The position numbers were made by a program, and so were the translations under genes. Source: Anadara kagoshimensis (Eukaryota > Mollusca > Bivalvia > Arcoida > Arcidae). From it: DNA of 64,000 nucleotides. Shown piece by piece: positions 13,701 to 28,700 of this stretch. The stretch lies in contig CM037870.1 in NCBI GenBank assembly GCA_021292105.1, forward strand, positions 64,292,083-64,356,082, in the 5' to 3' direction. Below the pieces are notes generated by a model. The model searched no databases. It had not been told where the DNA came from and was given only the letters and a program-made list of their open reading frames with translations. The number at the start of each line of letters is the position of its first letter. Within the stretch, counting starts at the first letter, position 1.

Positions 13701-16700
13701 TGAAATAGCATGCGCCTAACAACGTCGTTTTAGGGAACATAATATGCATGATGAACCATTGATAACATACAATATAATAGATGACATATATCAATAAATT
13801 CACATTAACACCATCATTTATATTCACTATGTATACCCATATTTCCATAATATACAATTGTGCAATACAAACCAAGTGCTGTGTCTTGTGATTATATATC
13901 GATACCAAACCTCACATGTTGGTGGTTCATGCACATGCAACTTAGCTACAAACCTGGTCAACTTCTTCTCCGTTTTGTAGTGCTTCAGATAACATACCCA
14001 AAAATAGTTTGATATATTGGTCCTTAAGTTTTGGATCTAAATTAGCTCTATCTATATCAGCTATATTGAGAACGCTCTGTAAATGTTGAAGTGGAAATAA
14101 TGTCAACTACGAGGGCACAGGTTAAGTATGTTGATATTGTTGATATTGCGAATCACTTAATAACTAATAATAATATTTCACAAACTTCACAACAACGACT
14201 ACAGTATGAATATAGGAATATATTTTGTAAATCTCCTTATAATATTTAATGTTATAAAAGCTATCATTAGGAAGGAATGGTAATAACGTCAACTACAAGG
14301 TAAAAGTTTGGAGGGTACAGTTTAACTGTATTGATATTGTGAATAACTTCACATACTTTACAACAACGGCTACATTATAAATATTGGGAATATAATTTGC
14401 ATAACGCCTTATAATGTTTTTTTATAATAGCTATATTCAGGGAGAAGTGAATATAAAGTACAAAACAAAGTAAAACCTTGGAGGGTACAGTTTAACTCTA
14501 TTGATATTATGAATCACTTAATAACTAATTATGATATTTCACAAACTACACACAAACGACTGCACCATAATAATAAGGAATATTTCTAATTGATTTCCTT
14601 ACTTTTCAAATTATTTTATCATAACTGTTACATATGTAACAAAATTTAAATTGACGTCAACTAACATGTAATAGCTGAATTCTACTGTTATTGTGAATGA
14701 AATAATAACTAATTATGATAATGTAAAAAACGAATACGTAGTAAAAATCTCGTAAACTGCCTACACCTTTTTATTTGATAAAGCTGTCATCAAGAAGAAG
14801 AGAAAATAAAGTCAACTACCAGATTGAAGCTTAAATATTGATATTGTGAATAAAGCTATATTTAATTATTACACTTCACAACGACGACTTCATAATTTTC
14901 TGTTCTAGTATCGGAACTCCTAGATATAGAGTTTATAATATTAAAATTTAGCTATCTAAAGACTACAAAAACTAAGCAACACTAAATGTTTTAGAATAAA
15001 AAATATTTTCAAAATAACAGAATATCAAGCAATATAAAAAGTAAGAACTATTAACGCATAGGGAAATAGCAAGACTGGGGTCATTTTTGCCTGGAGCTAT
15101 TCCATTGAAAAACAAACAAACACTTCCCGATAAATAGTTTTGACAACATTAAATGCCAATTTGAATTTCGTATTAATAATTGTTTTATAATAGAAGTATA
15201 ATTACCCCCTATAGAGTTGCATCTCAATGAATCTCGGTCCGAGTTTTACATTTTTGTAACCGTCGTTGTATCACAATCACCACTAATTATGAAAACTTAA
15301 TTGATTTTTCACCAAATCAATGATGCTAAATTACATAACCATTCATTTAACAATATAAAACAATTATCATGAATTTTCAAATGGCCTAATTTGGTCAATG
15401 GATTATCCTAACTACATATCTACTATGACAACTATTATAAAATCTTTTTGTTATTACCTAGAATGAAGTAAATAACGTTCAGAGAATCAATGTGTATATC
15501 ACGTGAAAACATTCTTAAGCAGTTCCAATGTAAGTATGAAGTTTTTTTGTATTTTTTGTGGACATTTGGAATAAATATTACCAAACCAGTTTAAAATTTG
15601 CGAAAATAAAGTATTAAATAGCTACGTAAAACAGAAGAATATTCCAAATATGTCTATACAGTTTTGTATAAAAAGCAAATGTCTTGAAATTGTTTGCTAT
15701 TATTTGGATATAAGAATTACTTGTCATTAGTTAGTGTCGACACAATACAAAATTAAAAGTATTATATATGAATTTAATAAATATTTCATTGTCCGGATAC
15801 TGCAAAATTCGACATGATATATATATTAAAACTCTGATTCTGAAACGCTAAGTAAGCAGGCGGCGCATTGTGTTTGTTTTGTATCCTGAAATAGAAGCAA
15901 CAAAGCGCTAGTTGCAGAAACTACTTGCGTACAACGCTTTAAATAAACGATATTTATGACGGTGTATCGTACCCAGGGATCGTCCTCATCTACTGCTCGC
16001 TTTCTACCTAAACGTGGATGCTGGAATCTCTTATAAGATACATGAAAATTCTGCACATACAATGTTTACATAATCAAAAAATCATACAAAATAATAAAAA
16101 TTAATATCAAATAATAAAATTAGTATCAAATAACTAAAATTCATATCAAATAATAGAATGTAAATTGCATCTTTCTTGTGCATCAAATTATTACAAATAC
16201 ATATTACATACTTGAAAACATAATATGCTTAACTGTAGTTTGTATAATTTGAATAATGTTTTATTTTAATTTTAAATTTCCTTCTATTGTGATATGTAGA
16301 CGCATTGAATTTAAAAAATTATATTACAAAAACAATATGTTTGAAATCAATATAAAGTGTATAATAATCAGATTTGGTTTAAAACCAGAAATGAATCGTT
16401 TATAATGTATATTTATTTTGTATCAATTACATCCGTTTCCAGATAATATTTACACTATTATACATGAATATGTTTTCTTTATTCAATAACATTGTATAAC
16501 AGAATACAACAGCAGAGGATGTAATTTTTTTATCGATAAGTTAACATTAATATAGCGCTTAATTTTCCTTGAATGCGTGCGTAATTAGTGTCAAAATTAT
16601 ACATCAAATGTATTGTTTGTTTAAAAAAAGAGAGTACAAAATACACAACATCGGAGATATGAAATGACAGAAAGAGACGTTTAAGTAGATAGAAAAACAA

Positions 16701-19700
16701 TATTAAGTGTCATTGAAGCACTGTAACTAGAACGGAGAAACGGCTTGACAAAAATACGTCCTTGTCTACACCGTACATACAGTGAAAGAACAAACATCTT
16801 GCCTGACAGAGAGTAAAAAGACTACAATCTACTTCTAAAAAACAATTAAAACAGATTTGTAACACTATTTGACGCACTTTTATTGCAATGCTTTCATAAG
16901 ATAGCCAGCATATATAGGTTGGTAAATCCACCGTACTTGAGTCTAGTCTGAAAACAAAATCACTATGCAAATCTTCGATTAGCGTAAAACAGATTGTATG
17001 CATGTTGAGAAAATAATGTTACCTTGATTTTACATATTGCAACTATGATGAAACAAAGTTGCTATTCATATGTGATAGTATGTCATTTAGCAAATCACTT
17101 CTGATGAAACGTAGCAAATGCCACTTGTAAGTTCAAAGCTAGTTTTATTAACAACTGACGTGAAAACCAAAGTGCACTGTATAAAGTTTTGCAAATTGCG
17201 CTACCAAAGAAAGAGTACAATAAGTAGTAATAGATATTCAAAGGTAGTAAAGTATTAGTAAAAAGGTGGATAGCCGATTAAAGAAAGATGTCGCAACAGC
17301 CTATTATCCCGCAGTAAAGATGGAAAAGAATCGGTTAAACAAGAATACACTAAATTCTATACCGAACACATGGTGAAGAATGTCGACGTCGCAACACATG
17401 GTCAGGAACCAGACAAAGATAGATATCTGATCTGTGTGTGTGTTCTCTACTCATTACAATCACCATGATTTCGGTATTGAATTTATGGTTTATTATGAAA
17501 CTACCTACAATATATTTATTTCAGAAATTATGACAATATTATTATTTTTATTTTAATTATATACTGCATTTTCCATTTGTTTTCATAATTAGACGGTTTA
17601 ATATAATTATTATAATTGTGCGATTCATGGTATATACGTCAACTTGTGCCAATAAAATTATAAATACCCGGTATTAAAAAAAGAAATCTTGTAGCCGAAG
17701 CTGGAACACATAATGATGAAACAGTCAAACAAAGGTATATTATACACAACTCCAGAACACATGGTGAGGAATTACTCCAACAAAGAGATCGTCTAGTCGG
17801 TGTCGTAAAACAACTGGTGAGGGATCAGTCAAACAAAGATTGCTTATAGTCGGCGACGTAACACAAGTTGAGGAAACAGTAAAACAACGATATCTTCATA
17901 TTGACAACGAACAAATAACGAAGAAACACCCATGTATCCTACAGGTGAACAGAGATGAAAACTGTCAAAAACAGCCAACCAGTCACACAATAGCCAAGAG
18001 TGAAATACGACCAAGAAAAGAGATAACATACAGTAGAGCAGCAAAGTGTAAAAAGACAAGGAAATAAGTAAAAAAAAGTCTACCTATAGGGAAATCTGCA
18101 TTGTGAAATACATTAAGAAAACAGTCCATGTATAGGAGAAGCATAGTCAAGAAAAAAGACTACATGTATGATTACAACAAAGTATAAAACAAAGAATAAA
18201 CAAGATGGAGTGCGATATAGAGCAATTCACAAGTAACAGAAGACATAGTTCAGAAGTGGAAAAGATCGCGAAATTTTTTATTACCGTGTTACAAGTTCAG
18301 TGTGAAAGAAGAACATCATATTATTCTTTTTTCTGACTCAGGGATATTGAAAGCCTAAGCTTATCAAGACCCTAAAACGTTTTATGTCCGTCATCACAAT
18401 ATTGTTGCTAATCCAAAACATACAAATCTAAAATAAATTATGATGTCTCTGAAATATTTAACGTCCTATATTTTCATACTTAAATGGGTTACTCAACCCT
18501 TCCGGAGAACCCGGTCTCACTTCGCTGGTAGAAGTACACGTGTTTCATTTAATTTGTCAGTTTTTAAAGTTTTTATTTTCCTTTGGAATAGTGATTTGGT
18601 CATAAATGGGGATGTTTGTTTTTTAAATCAGCTAATTTCGAGCGATATAGTTAAAGAAACAATACAAACGGTAAGCAGTTATCTTCATACATGGTTAGTA
18701 CATGAACGTATTGTGCGCAAAGATTGTCTAGACCCATATGTGGTTGGTAGATAAACACGTTATGTGCAAAGTTTGTCTAAGCCCATACGTTGTAGGTGCT
18801 CAAGATACATGCTGTGTACAAAGATTTCCTAATGCCATACACAGTTGATGCTTGGAAAATATTTTGTGTACAAAAGTTGGTATTAGAAAAAATATCAGTT
18901 AAAAAATTTGAAAGCATCAAAATTTAATCACTGCTTTTTCGGGAGTGTTGGGGGGGGGGGGTAGTTGCTGCTAGCGACAGCTGTATTGACAAGACATAGG
19001 GACAGAATCACTTATAAGAAAAAGAAGGTGCGATACTATGTATTTGAAGAAAATTTGAAAAATATCTAAAAGGTTTGAGATAAGTGAAGAAATAATCTAT
19101 AATGCATGTAAAAAAAAATGCGATACTATTAAATTTGAATAAAAGACTGAAAAATTGAAGAATTACATTTAAAAAGGATAAGTGAATAAATAAAATCTAT
19201 AATTCGCATAATGTTTTGACTTATTTATTCACTTAAGATCACAGAGAGATATTGAATACTTATGAATAACACTGAAACACAAAATACATGTACCTGGAAA
19301 TCTTATCGTTATAACTTATACCATCGTTCTATTTATTACTATACCTGTTTTAATTTTACAGCACCAGACGGCTGTATCGAAATAAAATTCCTCATCAGCA
19401 GTGCTCAGATCAAAATTGTGAAAGTTTTTAGATGTTGAAATAAGAAGGTAGAAGGACCAATCCATCTGCGGCAATACTTTGAATTAGCATATCTTATGTA
19501 TTGGAGGAACTGTAAAATTTACGAAGCAGATAGTTTGAATAACAATGTTTATCTGATATACAATAATTCCACTTTTCCTACACCTATCTAATTTCAACAT
19601 GATATGATTAATCTGTAACTTATATAATTTTACCACTAAATAAGATTTAACAATCGTTTGTGTTTCAGTGTTATTTTTCATCTTAATATTAAACACGCTA

Positions 19701-22700
19701 TGCTAAATATTTTATAAAGTTAGAGTTTGCGCATGCGCTGAGTTGTATAGTGTTGGTTGAACGTACCTCTGATGATCGCCTGCCCAATCTTGGATGTTGA
19801 ATGCCCTAAATACAAAATCGATCTATCGCATTGCAAAAGTGTACCCTTAACATGCATCTAATAATCAAACGAAAAATATCTTAAACAAACTCTAAAAACG
19901 TATATCTGCATCGATCTTTGTCCAATCAACTGTGACATTTTCTGAAACACAATTCATTTTGACACCATTAATCATAGTAGATATTGCTACATTTCCCTCA
20001 TTAGAACTTTTTAATTTTCAATGTTTGTCCCGTTTGATTGCTTGTTCCAAGTATGTTTAATTATCCAGAGCGTTTTCAAGTGTACCAAGTGATACACTGA
20101 AAAGTTTATGCGTTAGAACCGAAAGTTTAATTTATAATATGTAATTATACTGATTAATAAAAACAACATTGTCATCTTTCGACCGTGTTAAGAATAAGTC
20201 TCTGGGGTGTACCATGTGATCCATATAAACATCCAGGTGCATCATGTGATCAGCATACGCACGGAGGTTTATCATGTGATACACATACCGTGTGATCAGC
20301 ATAAACACCGTTCGGAAGTGGACCATGTGATACGCGAATGGACAAAACCAACAATGAGTTCAACGTTTATGTAAACGCAAGTACCCATTATTTATGGCAA
20401 AAAGGGCAAAAAATTTAATCTGGTAGTGATATTTGTTTAGATCTAAACTCAATACAACCAAAAGGTATTCAAAGCAAATAATTGGGCCGTATCTATTAGG
20501 CAGTTCATTGTGTTGCATAATAGATTTACCTTAATTGGTACCGCTTTACCATCCATACACGTCTGCTAAAATAACCGCCTGTTGCCAAATATTCTTCATG
20601 GGTTATTCAATAAGTTATGACAATAATACCATTTCTTGTTTAGATGTAAATTATTTTGCAGGCAAAATAAAATAAATTATTAAAAAGTAAAATTTGAAAT
20701 TGGAATATAATTGTCAAAACCCCGTTGATTTTCTATTAATATTTTACAAAGACAAAATTGTTAAACTATAACTATATACCCTGTATTTAAAAGTCTGAAA
20801 CATTAAATAAAATAAAAATTTAATTACAAGGAAAATATTCTTTTTTCTTTTGATTGAAAAACATTTAAGTATTTGCTTTTTTATTTCGGGTAAATAAAAT
20901 TGGTTAGTTTTCAGATGCAAAAGGTTCCCAATTCTTATCACAGATAAAAAATCTTCAATCCAAAAGATTCATCAACTGCATCGAAAGATGTACAACTTAC
21001 CAAATATATAACAAATAAATTGAATATAATTCAAAAACACGAATTTCATCACGCTCCAAAAATTATTCAAGATTTGGAAATGTTTATTGGACATAGCTTG
21101 TCCATGCACCTTTCAAGCTAGTCTGGAAATCAATTATTCATTAAAACGATGTTTGAAATATGTTTATCGAGGGAGGGGTATTATATCTAAATACTATTTT
21201 CTATGTTCAAAAACAATGGTGTTTCTTTGATTCTTCGTTAAAATAAAAAAACGCCTATTATATACATGTAGTGTTATTATCATATTCAAAACTAAGGTAG
21301 TACAACTGGTGCCTTTTATCAAGACAACCCGCAGTTTTTGCATCCTTTGTAAAAATAAAGCGCATGGTGTTTAATTAATGTTTAAATCCTAAAAAAGTTC
21401 GCAGCATATATATTCTTTTCTGGAGATAGCCCGCGGACTATGCGCCTATTTTACAGATAACAAGCAGATTTTTTACATCCTTAATTAAAAAATTTAATAT
21501 ATTTACCCCTTTCTAAAGATAACTCGCAGTCTTTGCGCCCTTTTCAAAGATAATAAGCAGCTTTTTGTATCCTTAATTAAGACTTATTCCTTGAAGAACA
21601 GCCCAGTCTTTGCGCCCTATTTACAGACAATTTTTGTATCCTTAATTAAGATAAGTCGCAGTTTATTGATTAATTTTATTAAGATAACCCCGATTGTTTG
21701 TACTCTTTTAAACCCGTAGTTTTTGTGCCCTTTGTAAAGATAACACACATATTTTTTGTTTCTTGCACCCTTAATTAAGATAAGCCACAATTTATCGAAG
21801 ATAACCCTCAGTGTTTGCGCCGTTTTAAAATATAACATGCAAATTTGTGTATTCTTAACTATAGAAAGTAACAGTATATTGATTCCTTTTATTAAATAGC
21901 CGCATGTCTTCCTTCCGTTCTTTTTAAAAATAACTCTCAGTTCAAAATACCCATGTTAATCCCATATTTATAATACTTTGTATATAACATAGTGCTAATT
22001 ACTACAATGGTGCTGTACTCTATAACAATAAAAATCTACCAAAAAATGAAGTAAATACAAATTCTACATAAATTAAATCAGTGTATTAAGTTATATTAAC
22101 TTAAAAGAATTGAAGTGTTGCTTACCGGAGCTCTCTTCTGTCGAAGTAAAGAAACAGCCTGAAATAAGGAAAAAATGGGTACATGTTAGTAAAATGTATG
22201 TCATGTAATATTTTTATTAAAAAATACCAATCTATGTCAAAATCACAATCCCCAAAGCATATAATTAAAAACAAACATACTAATCCATATCCGAATCACA
22301 ATCCAGAAGCAAAGTAAACACTTTGGAACTGACAAGTTAGGTTAGACACGTGAACTTGCACCAGAGAAGTGAGGCCGGGTGCACCGGAAGAGTAAGCACC
22401 TCCTGTTTAGCTAGCTACATCCGGCACGTGTGTAATCAAAATTGTGTGAAAGGAACATGGAACTACGGGACAATAACTTTGAAAACTGGCAAATCCAATA
22501 TGTGTATAGGACCAATGGTTAAAACGTTTTATAATAGCCCCTACTTATAGTTAAAGGAACCAAAAGAACCTTTAATTTTAGTATTATCTTGTTTCGCACA
22601 CTGGTTGTTAACGATTGAGAAAAGCAAAAACGGGTCAATGTTAAGCTCTACAGAGATAACAAAGAAAAAGGAAAAATAATAATAAAATGTTTCAAAACTA

Positions 22701-25700
22701 CTTTCTTGAGCAAACAATGAATAAAGTATATACATTGATATAGTTCAATTATCTATGTATGGGTAAACCACAAATGTTTTCTACAACCAATAACATTTCA
22801 CATGTGGCGGGTGTAGCTAGCTAGACAAGGGCACTTAGCTTTCCGGAGCAAACGGTCTCACTTCACCTGATGGCAGTTCACTTGTTAAACGCCATTTTTT
22901 CAAATTTATTTTATTGTTGGGATTGTTTGGACATTGGTCGGTATGTTTGTGTTTGACAGTTGTACATTAAGAAAATAACAAAATCAGTAATCCCGCATGC
23001 CTATACTACATAAGACACGAAGGTGGAGAAAAGCCATTTTTGTTACAAATTAAACAACGAAAAATAAAAAAAAATCAGTCAGTTCTGTCCATTTACATTC
23101 CATCTGTTGAATTTCGCCCACTTACGTTTCCGGCGTATTATCATTACCCCGATGTATTCTTTATATGGTTGATTTAACTTATGCTTCCGGATTTCTGCTG
23201 ATATAATCTGTATTAGACTTGATATTCAATTGTTGTGTCAATGTAAGTGAATTTATTGTTTTAGGATTTTATTTGATAACATGATAAAATGCTGTTTTCA
23301 CAATAGATAAAAGAATAAAAATTAGATCATGTTCTTACCAAGCACATTTAACATGTGGCGTATGTAGCTAACTGAACAGGAGGTGCTTAGACTTCCAGAG
23401 CGAACACCAGTTCTCACTTCCCTGATTGAAGTTCAATCGTTAAATTTAATTTTCCAGTTTCAAGATTTTTACGTTTCTTTCAGATTTTGATTTGGATATG
23501 GATTAGTATGTTTCTTTTTTATCCATAAGGCACGCCGTTGGGGCAAAATCATTTTTGTTAAAAGTTAGACACCTAAATCTTTTCAATCAATTTTGTCTAT
23601 TAATAGTCCAGTTGTTGAATTTCGCCCACTGATGTTTCCGGTGTATTACTACTACACACATCTACGGTTGATTTAACTGAAGTTTCCAGGATTCCTGTTG
23701 ATACAATGTGTACTAGACTTGATTCTTTATTGTAGTTTTAATGTTGAACTTATTTATTAATTCAGCATTTCATTTCCCTGGTGGAAGTTCACGTGTTTAA
23801 TTTAATGTGTCAGATTCAAAGATTTTCCAATGCTTTGGGATCGTGTGAGTTTGTTTTTTATGATAACATGATGCAATTTTGTTTTAACAATGAATAAAAA
23901 AATAAAAATAAAAATTAGTTGAGGTTGATTTAATCAGAAAAAAACTATTGGCGAAAATGGTACAGTTATAGTTATTTTAGATCCGGATTCTCGACTCATT
24001 TGTTATAGGATCGTAAAATTTCATTACTACATTAAATTAGTAACAGCTAACTTCAGATGTTACAAACATAACAACATATATCCGAGTCTTCATTAAATGT
24101 TCAAATATTTACCATACTCATAATGGCATACAAGACAAACAGTTATCATTACAATACACGGATATGTCAATATGTCTGAAGTCACTGGAGATCAGCAACT
24201 AAGCTTTAATCGTCAAAACCAGAAAATCCAAGTAAATATACACGACGGAATGTTGGAGATTAGAGGGTTTTTAACAGAAAACATTCATGTGCTGATTGTA
24301 TATTAATGAGTTAAGGATACCATATATAATGTTGAACCTTTGATTAATAGCCGAACACTGTTGATTTTGAAGAGTGTGAAACAAGACAATCCCCCAGTGT
24401 AGTTTTACTAGTGCATGTTAGAATGAACTAATGTATATAATATATATGTTTTGGGACTTAAAAAGTACTATAACCATTCACATGATTCAATTGAACTTTC
24501 ATTCAACTACCCGACCTAAGACGCAGGTTTATAATCAAGAGTCCCTTTATTATATATGGCTGGTGCTTAAATGTAATAAAACCACAACATTGAGTATTTA
24601 TTCTACCACCTGACATAAACCTGAATTTTATGAAGAGGAACCTCCATATGATTGGGGATTCAGAAATATATAACATCACCATTCAACTTTAAATTCACTT
24701 ACCGACTTAAGCCGGAATTTTATGCACAAGGTTCTCCATCGTCTATATTGTTGGGGTTTCAGAATTACTATAACCCCACCATTAAACTTTCCTTTTACAT
24801 CCCATCCTAAGCCAGAATTTTATGATCAGATAGCAGTATATGTTTAATTTTTTTTGTCTTTTTATCATTATATCTTGTGTTGTGTTCTTAGCTGTGTTAA
24901 GGTTTGCAAAATAAGCGCTAACATTTCATATACTATAGGATTAATATTTATTTATCTTAAATGGACCATTTCCTAATTTTTAGGTGCTTGGGGAATTTTA
25001 TTTCTTCCATTACAAATCTGGGTTCGATTATTTACAATTCCTAACCAGTTTATTGGAGAAATATTTTATCTTGTGTAGAATGTAATATTTTTTTTAATTC
25101 TATACAATTGATATTATCGAATAGTTTGGCAATATTAATATTGTACATTCTATTGTTGAAGTGCTTAACCTTCCGGAGCACCCGGTCGAATTTCCATTGT
25201 AGAAGTTCACGTGTTTAACTTAATTTGCTAGTCTGCATAGCATTTACTTTGCTATGGCATTGTGATCCATGTGGACATGAATTAGTAAATTTCTTTTAGA
25301 TTGAATACAATTTTGAATCTACCTAGCCATTTAATTTTTAACGGGGCTTTCAAGAATCAGGCCCAGACCATAAAGATACAATAAGACAATTGCCATTCAT
25401 TAAAAAGCGTCTTGTCCCTGGGTAATAAATATAAAATGACCGTAAATGAAAATATGGGTGATAAGGTGAGAGTTGATCATAAATCATCATCGTAATTGAT
25501 TATAAATGTCCGCTTAACTAGAATTTTAGAAACGCTTTGTCACATTATTATGAGGCTTTTATGAATCTTAAGAATCTTAAAACACCAAGTGGACATATAA
25601 TACAGTACAGACGTCAAAAGTTTAACAGCAAACTAATGCATCGGCAGCTTATCTAGAGTTCCTTGCTAGCTTTTTTCTCGGCAGCTATTGGCAGCATTTT

Positions 25701-28700
25701 TCTGCCACTAGCCACCAAGCTATACATCTTTCTAGTTGCTGTAGTGTTTAACTTTCGACAGGTCTGTACTGTATGTCATTAATAATTAAGTGAAAAAATG
25801 ATGTATATATGTTAAAGAATTATCAGTATAAAATTACAGTAATGTTTTACAACTAATGGTTATCTTAACGCTATCAATATTTTATGAATTTTTTCTTTTA
25901 GATTTCATAACTTGTAAAGCATCATATTACAAGAAAAGTTATAATTAATTCATACATCATGTTCCAAGTTCTATATCAGATATATATTATGTAAAGGTAT
26001 AGATGTACATTAAGCCTTGGTTATAGGCAATCGACATTGACCTGTACGCTAGACCTCAAATGTAAATATCTATTATGAACAACTGCAATTATGTTGGTTT
26101 TGTCTACATCATGGGAACGTTTATTTCAAACACATATACGCATGCATAATTAATGTTGGATAGTTAAAGACAGAAAGCAAAATGGAAACCTAATACTTGG
26201 TACACTACAGATCAGGTTCATGCATTGTGTATGTATTACAGAATCCAACACTACTCATGCACTGGTTGGATTATTTTATATAATAACTAGGATTTTAATG
26301 GAGGTCAAACCAAAGGCAAAGGTCAATATTGTCACCTTATACTGGTATTTGATTAATGTTTAAATTTGAGGTCAGGCGAAGAGTTCAAACTAACAAAATT
26401 ATATATATATATATATATGACAAAAACTTCCATGTTGCTCTTACCCATCACTCATACAAAATTTTTGATGTGGTCCTACATTAGCGCAAGCATATTGTTG
26501 CTCTAACCATTCACTAATTACAATAAATGAAACTGACAATAATGTTAATTACGTGAACTTCCACCAGGGAAGTGAAGCTGGGTGCTCCTTAAGGGTAAAT
26601 TGTTAGCATCTAATGTCTAGCTAGCTACACCCACCACGTTTGAAATAACGCAATTTATATCCACAAAATGAGATACCTCTACTATAACAGTGCTTGCTAT
26701 TCTCTTTGGTAACACAAAATTTAAAGTTCAACCAGGAAAAGAATAAACGGTACCACAATATCGGATGTATATTTGTATATATTTGTATATTTAATTTGTA
26801 TAGATAAAAAAGACATTTATTATGTGTTTTCTGTATTGTAAACATGTGTTAAGCTTTGAATTGTTTACAATATGTCATGTTTTGTTCAAATTATATGTAT
26901 ATGTGCTTATGTAATTATGCAAAGATAAAATTTAAAAGATTATGAAAAAATATATCGGATAGAGTTGATATGTCAATAGTTGCTATCTGTTGAGACACCA
27001 CTTTGTTATATGTTTTATCCGACTTTTTCCTAAAACGCATTTGGTAACGAATGTATGCGAGACATGAACGGGTTTGGTAAGAAAAACTTAAACTTCAACC
27101 TGGAAGAGAATAAACGGTAGCACAGTATCGGTGGGAGGTGTTGATATGTGAAATAGTTGGTATTTATATATAAATATATATTTATAAAACGATATCTCAA
27201 CCGTTTAACAGCTATGCCAGTTAACTCTATTGTATTAGTATATTATTAGAGTTATTGCTGCGTATGTCGGAAGTAGCGGGTCGAACTCTTCCTGGTCTGA
27301 CCAAGTCTTGAAAATAGTTAGTTACTATTATTTTATTGGAAGTTAGAAATTATAGTCACGGGATGATTTGGAAGAGACCATTAAAACATATAGGCGTGAG
27401 ATGCTAAAACATTTTCCATGCACATTGCCCTGAACGCATTGAAAGGTCAATGTTTCTGTCACTTTTCCTTTTGCAGCTGAAGCAACCATTATTCTATATT
27501 TTGCTCTTCATATACTTATATTATTTATACCAAGTTACCCCATCATAGGAACAAAATATCAAATACAAACACAAAATAAAATTAAAATCTTAATTAAGAC
27601 AAAATTCAAATTTTGAAATGAAATTCTATAAAAGGTATTATAGACACTGTGTTTCAGAAAAATCGCCCATTGAAATGAAGATATACATACACACAACCAA
27701 TACGACTTTCCATATATTACATGTGAGAAGCAAGACACGATTTTGCCATTTAAATCTTATCTGCTAACGAATATATGACTCAATATCAATCAAGGAAAAG
27801 AATAATTGCTTAGAAGTATGAATTGATTTTTTTGTTTTTTCTGCTCTCTGGATTTATTTTGACCGTGTTTTAATTAATTTTTTTGTTCATTTACTCCCTC
27901 GTGGCGGTTTCATCTTAGATGTTAATTATAAAATTATATGAGGTGTTCCTGCTATATAATGATTATATTTGAAAGTAAATAGTCCTACGTTAATTGATAT
28001 AACATGTCGGTCGGTTTCTGATATATAGTTATAATTAATTTCAGTGACGTTCAACCATAAGTTTTTATTGAAACTCATTTTAAAATCCAAATGTCAGAAA
28101 AAAATAATTTTTGGGTCAATTAAAATTCCCGAAATAAATACAATATGAAAATAGACAAATTAAATAAATACTCCAAACAATTGTTTTAGTTCTATTCTGT
28201 TTTATTGTACAAATACAAATATTGGCATTTCCATGGCAACAATAACCAAACGAACCAGAAAAGAGAACAATACGGGATCCAAACCAGTGTCGCATGGGCA
28301 TCACCACACATGATCAAATGTTTACAGTAATTTTTTTAATTTATTTAAAAAAACACTTTCAAAGGCATTTTTATCAAAACAAAATAATTAAAAAAAAACA
28401 TTCAATGTCACCAAATAGGTGCATATATCACTATTGTATATGTAAAATGTATTGGCAAAATTTTATTTGATTTGGAAAAAGTCAACTCCACGTCCAAATG
28501 ACATTCCCTGAGCAAAGTTAAACTTTTAAAACATTCAAATTATCAGGTTAAGCACATCCTGTTTAGCTAACTACACCCGCCGACTCAAATATTTTTAAGC
28601 AGCATAATGTGATGAAATTATTGTATGTCCACTTTATTCCAAAGTTGTCTTCTATTGTTGTTAAATTAACACTGGTATAATATGTAATTTAATTACTTAT

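Larger units (their letters stand above)
22860..23920. repeat. ~510-bp diverged tandem segmental duplication
   Basis: 'gttgaatttcgcccac' and what follows (ggttgatttaact, ttcc.ggatt.ctg.tgata, agacttgat, tttatttgataacatgat, ataaaaattag) occur from 23,106 and again from 23,614. Each block carries family A sequence on its flank, so the duplication probably included one. Confidence 0.7.

Noticed and set aside
15826..16062. 78-codon single-exon gene
   Set aside because: The frame spans a peptide exon, an 87-bp intron-like segment and a possible second exon; splice borders explain it better than one ORF.
16710..17003. 97-codon minus-strand frame as an SCP exon
   Set aside because: The acceptor-like site inside leads to a stop after 17 codons in the required phase, and no donor is present.
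18440..18754. 104-codon plus-strand frame
   Set aside because: It runs across a family A copy and a ~52-bp tandem repeat; no coding signature.
20990..21060. Donor-like GGTAAGTTG with an open stretch upstream
   Set aside because: The only nearby acceptor gives 53 bp, out of phase, and the peptide is low-complexity AT-coded.
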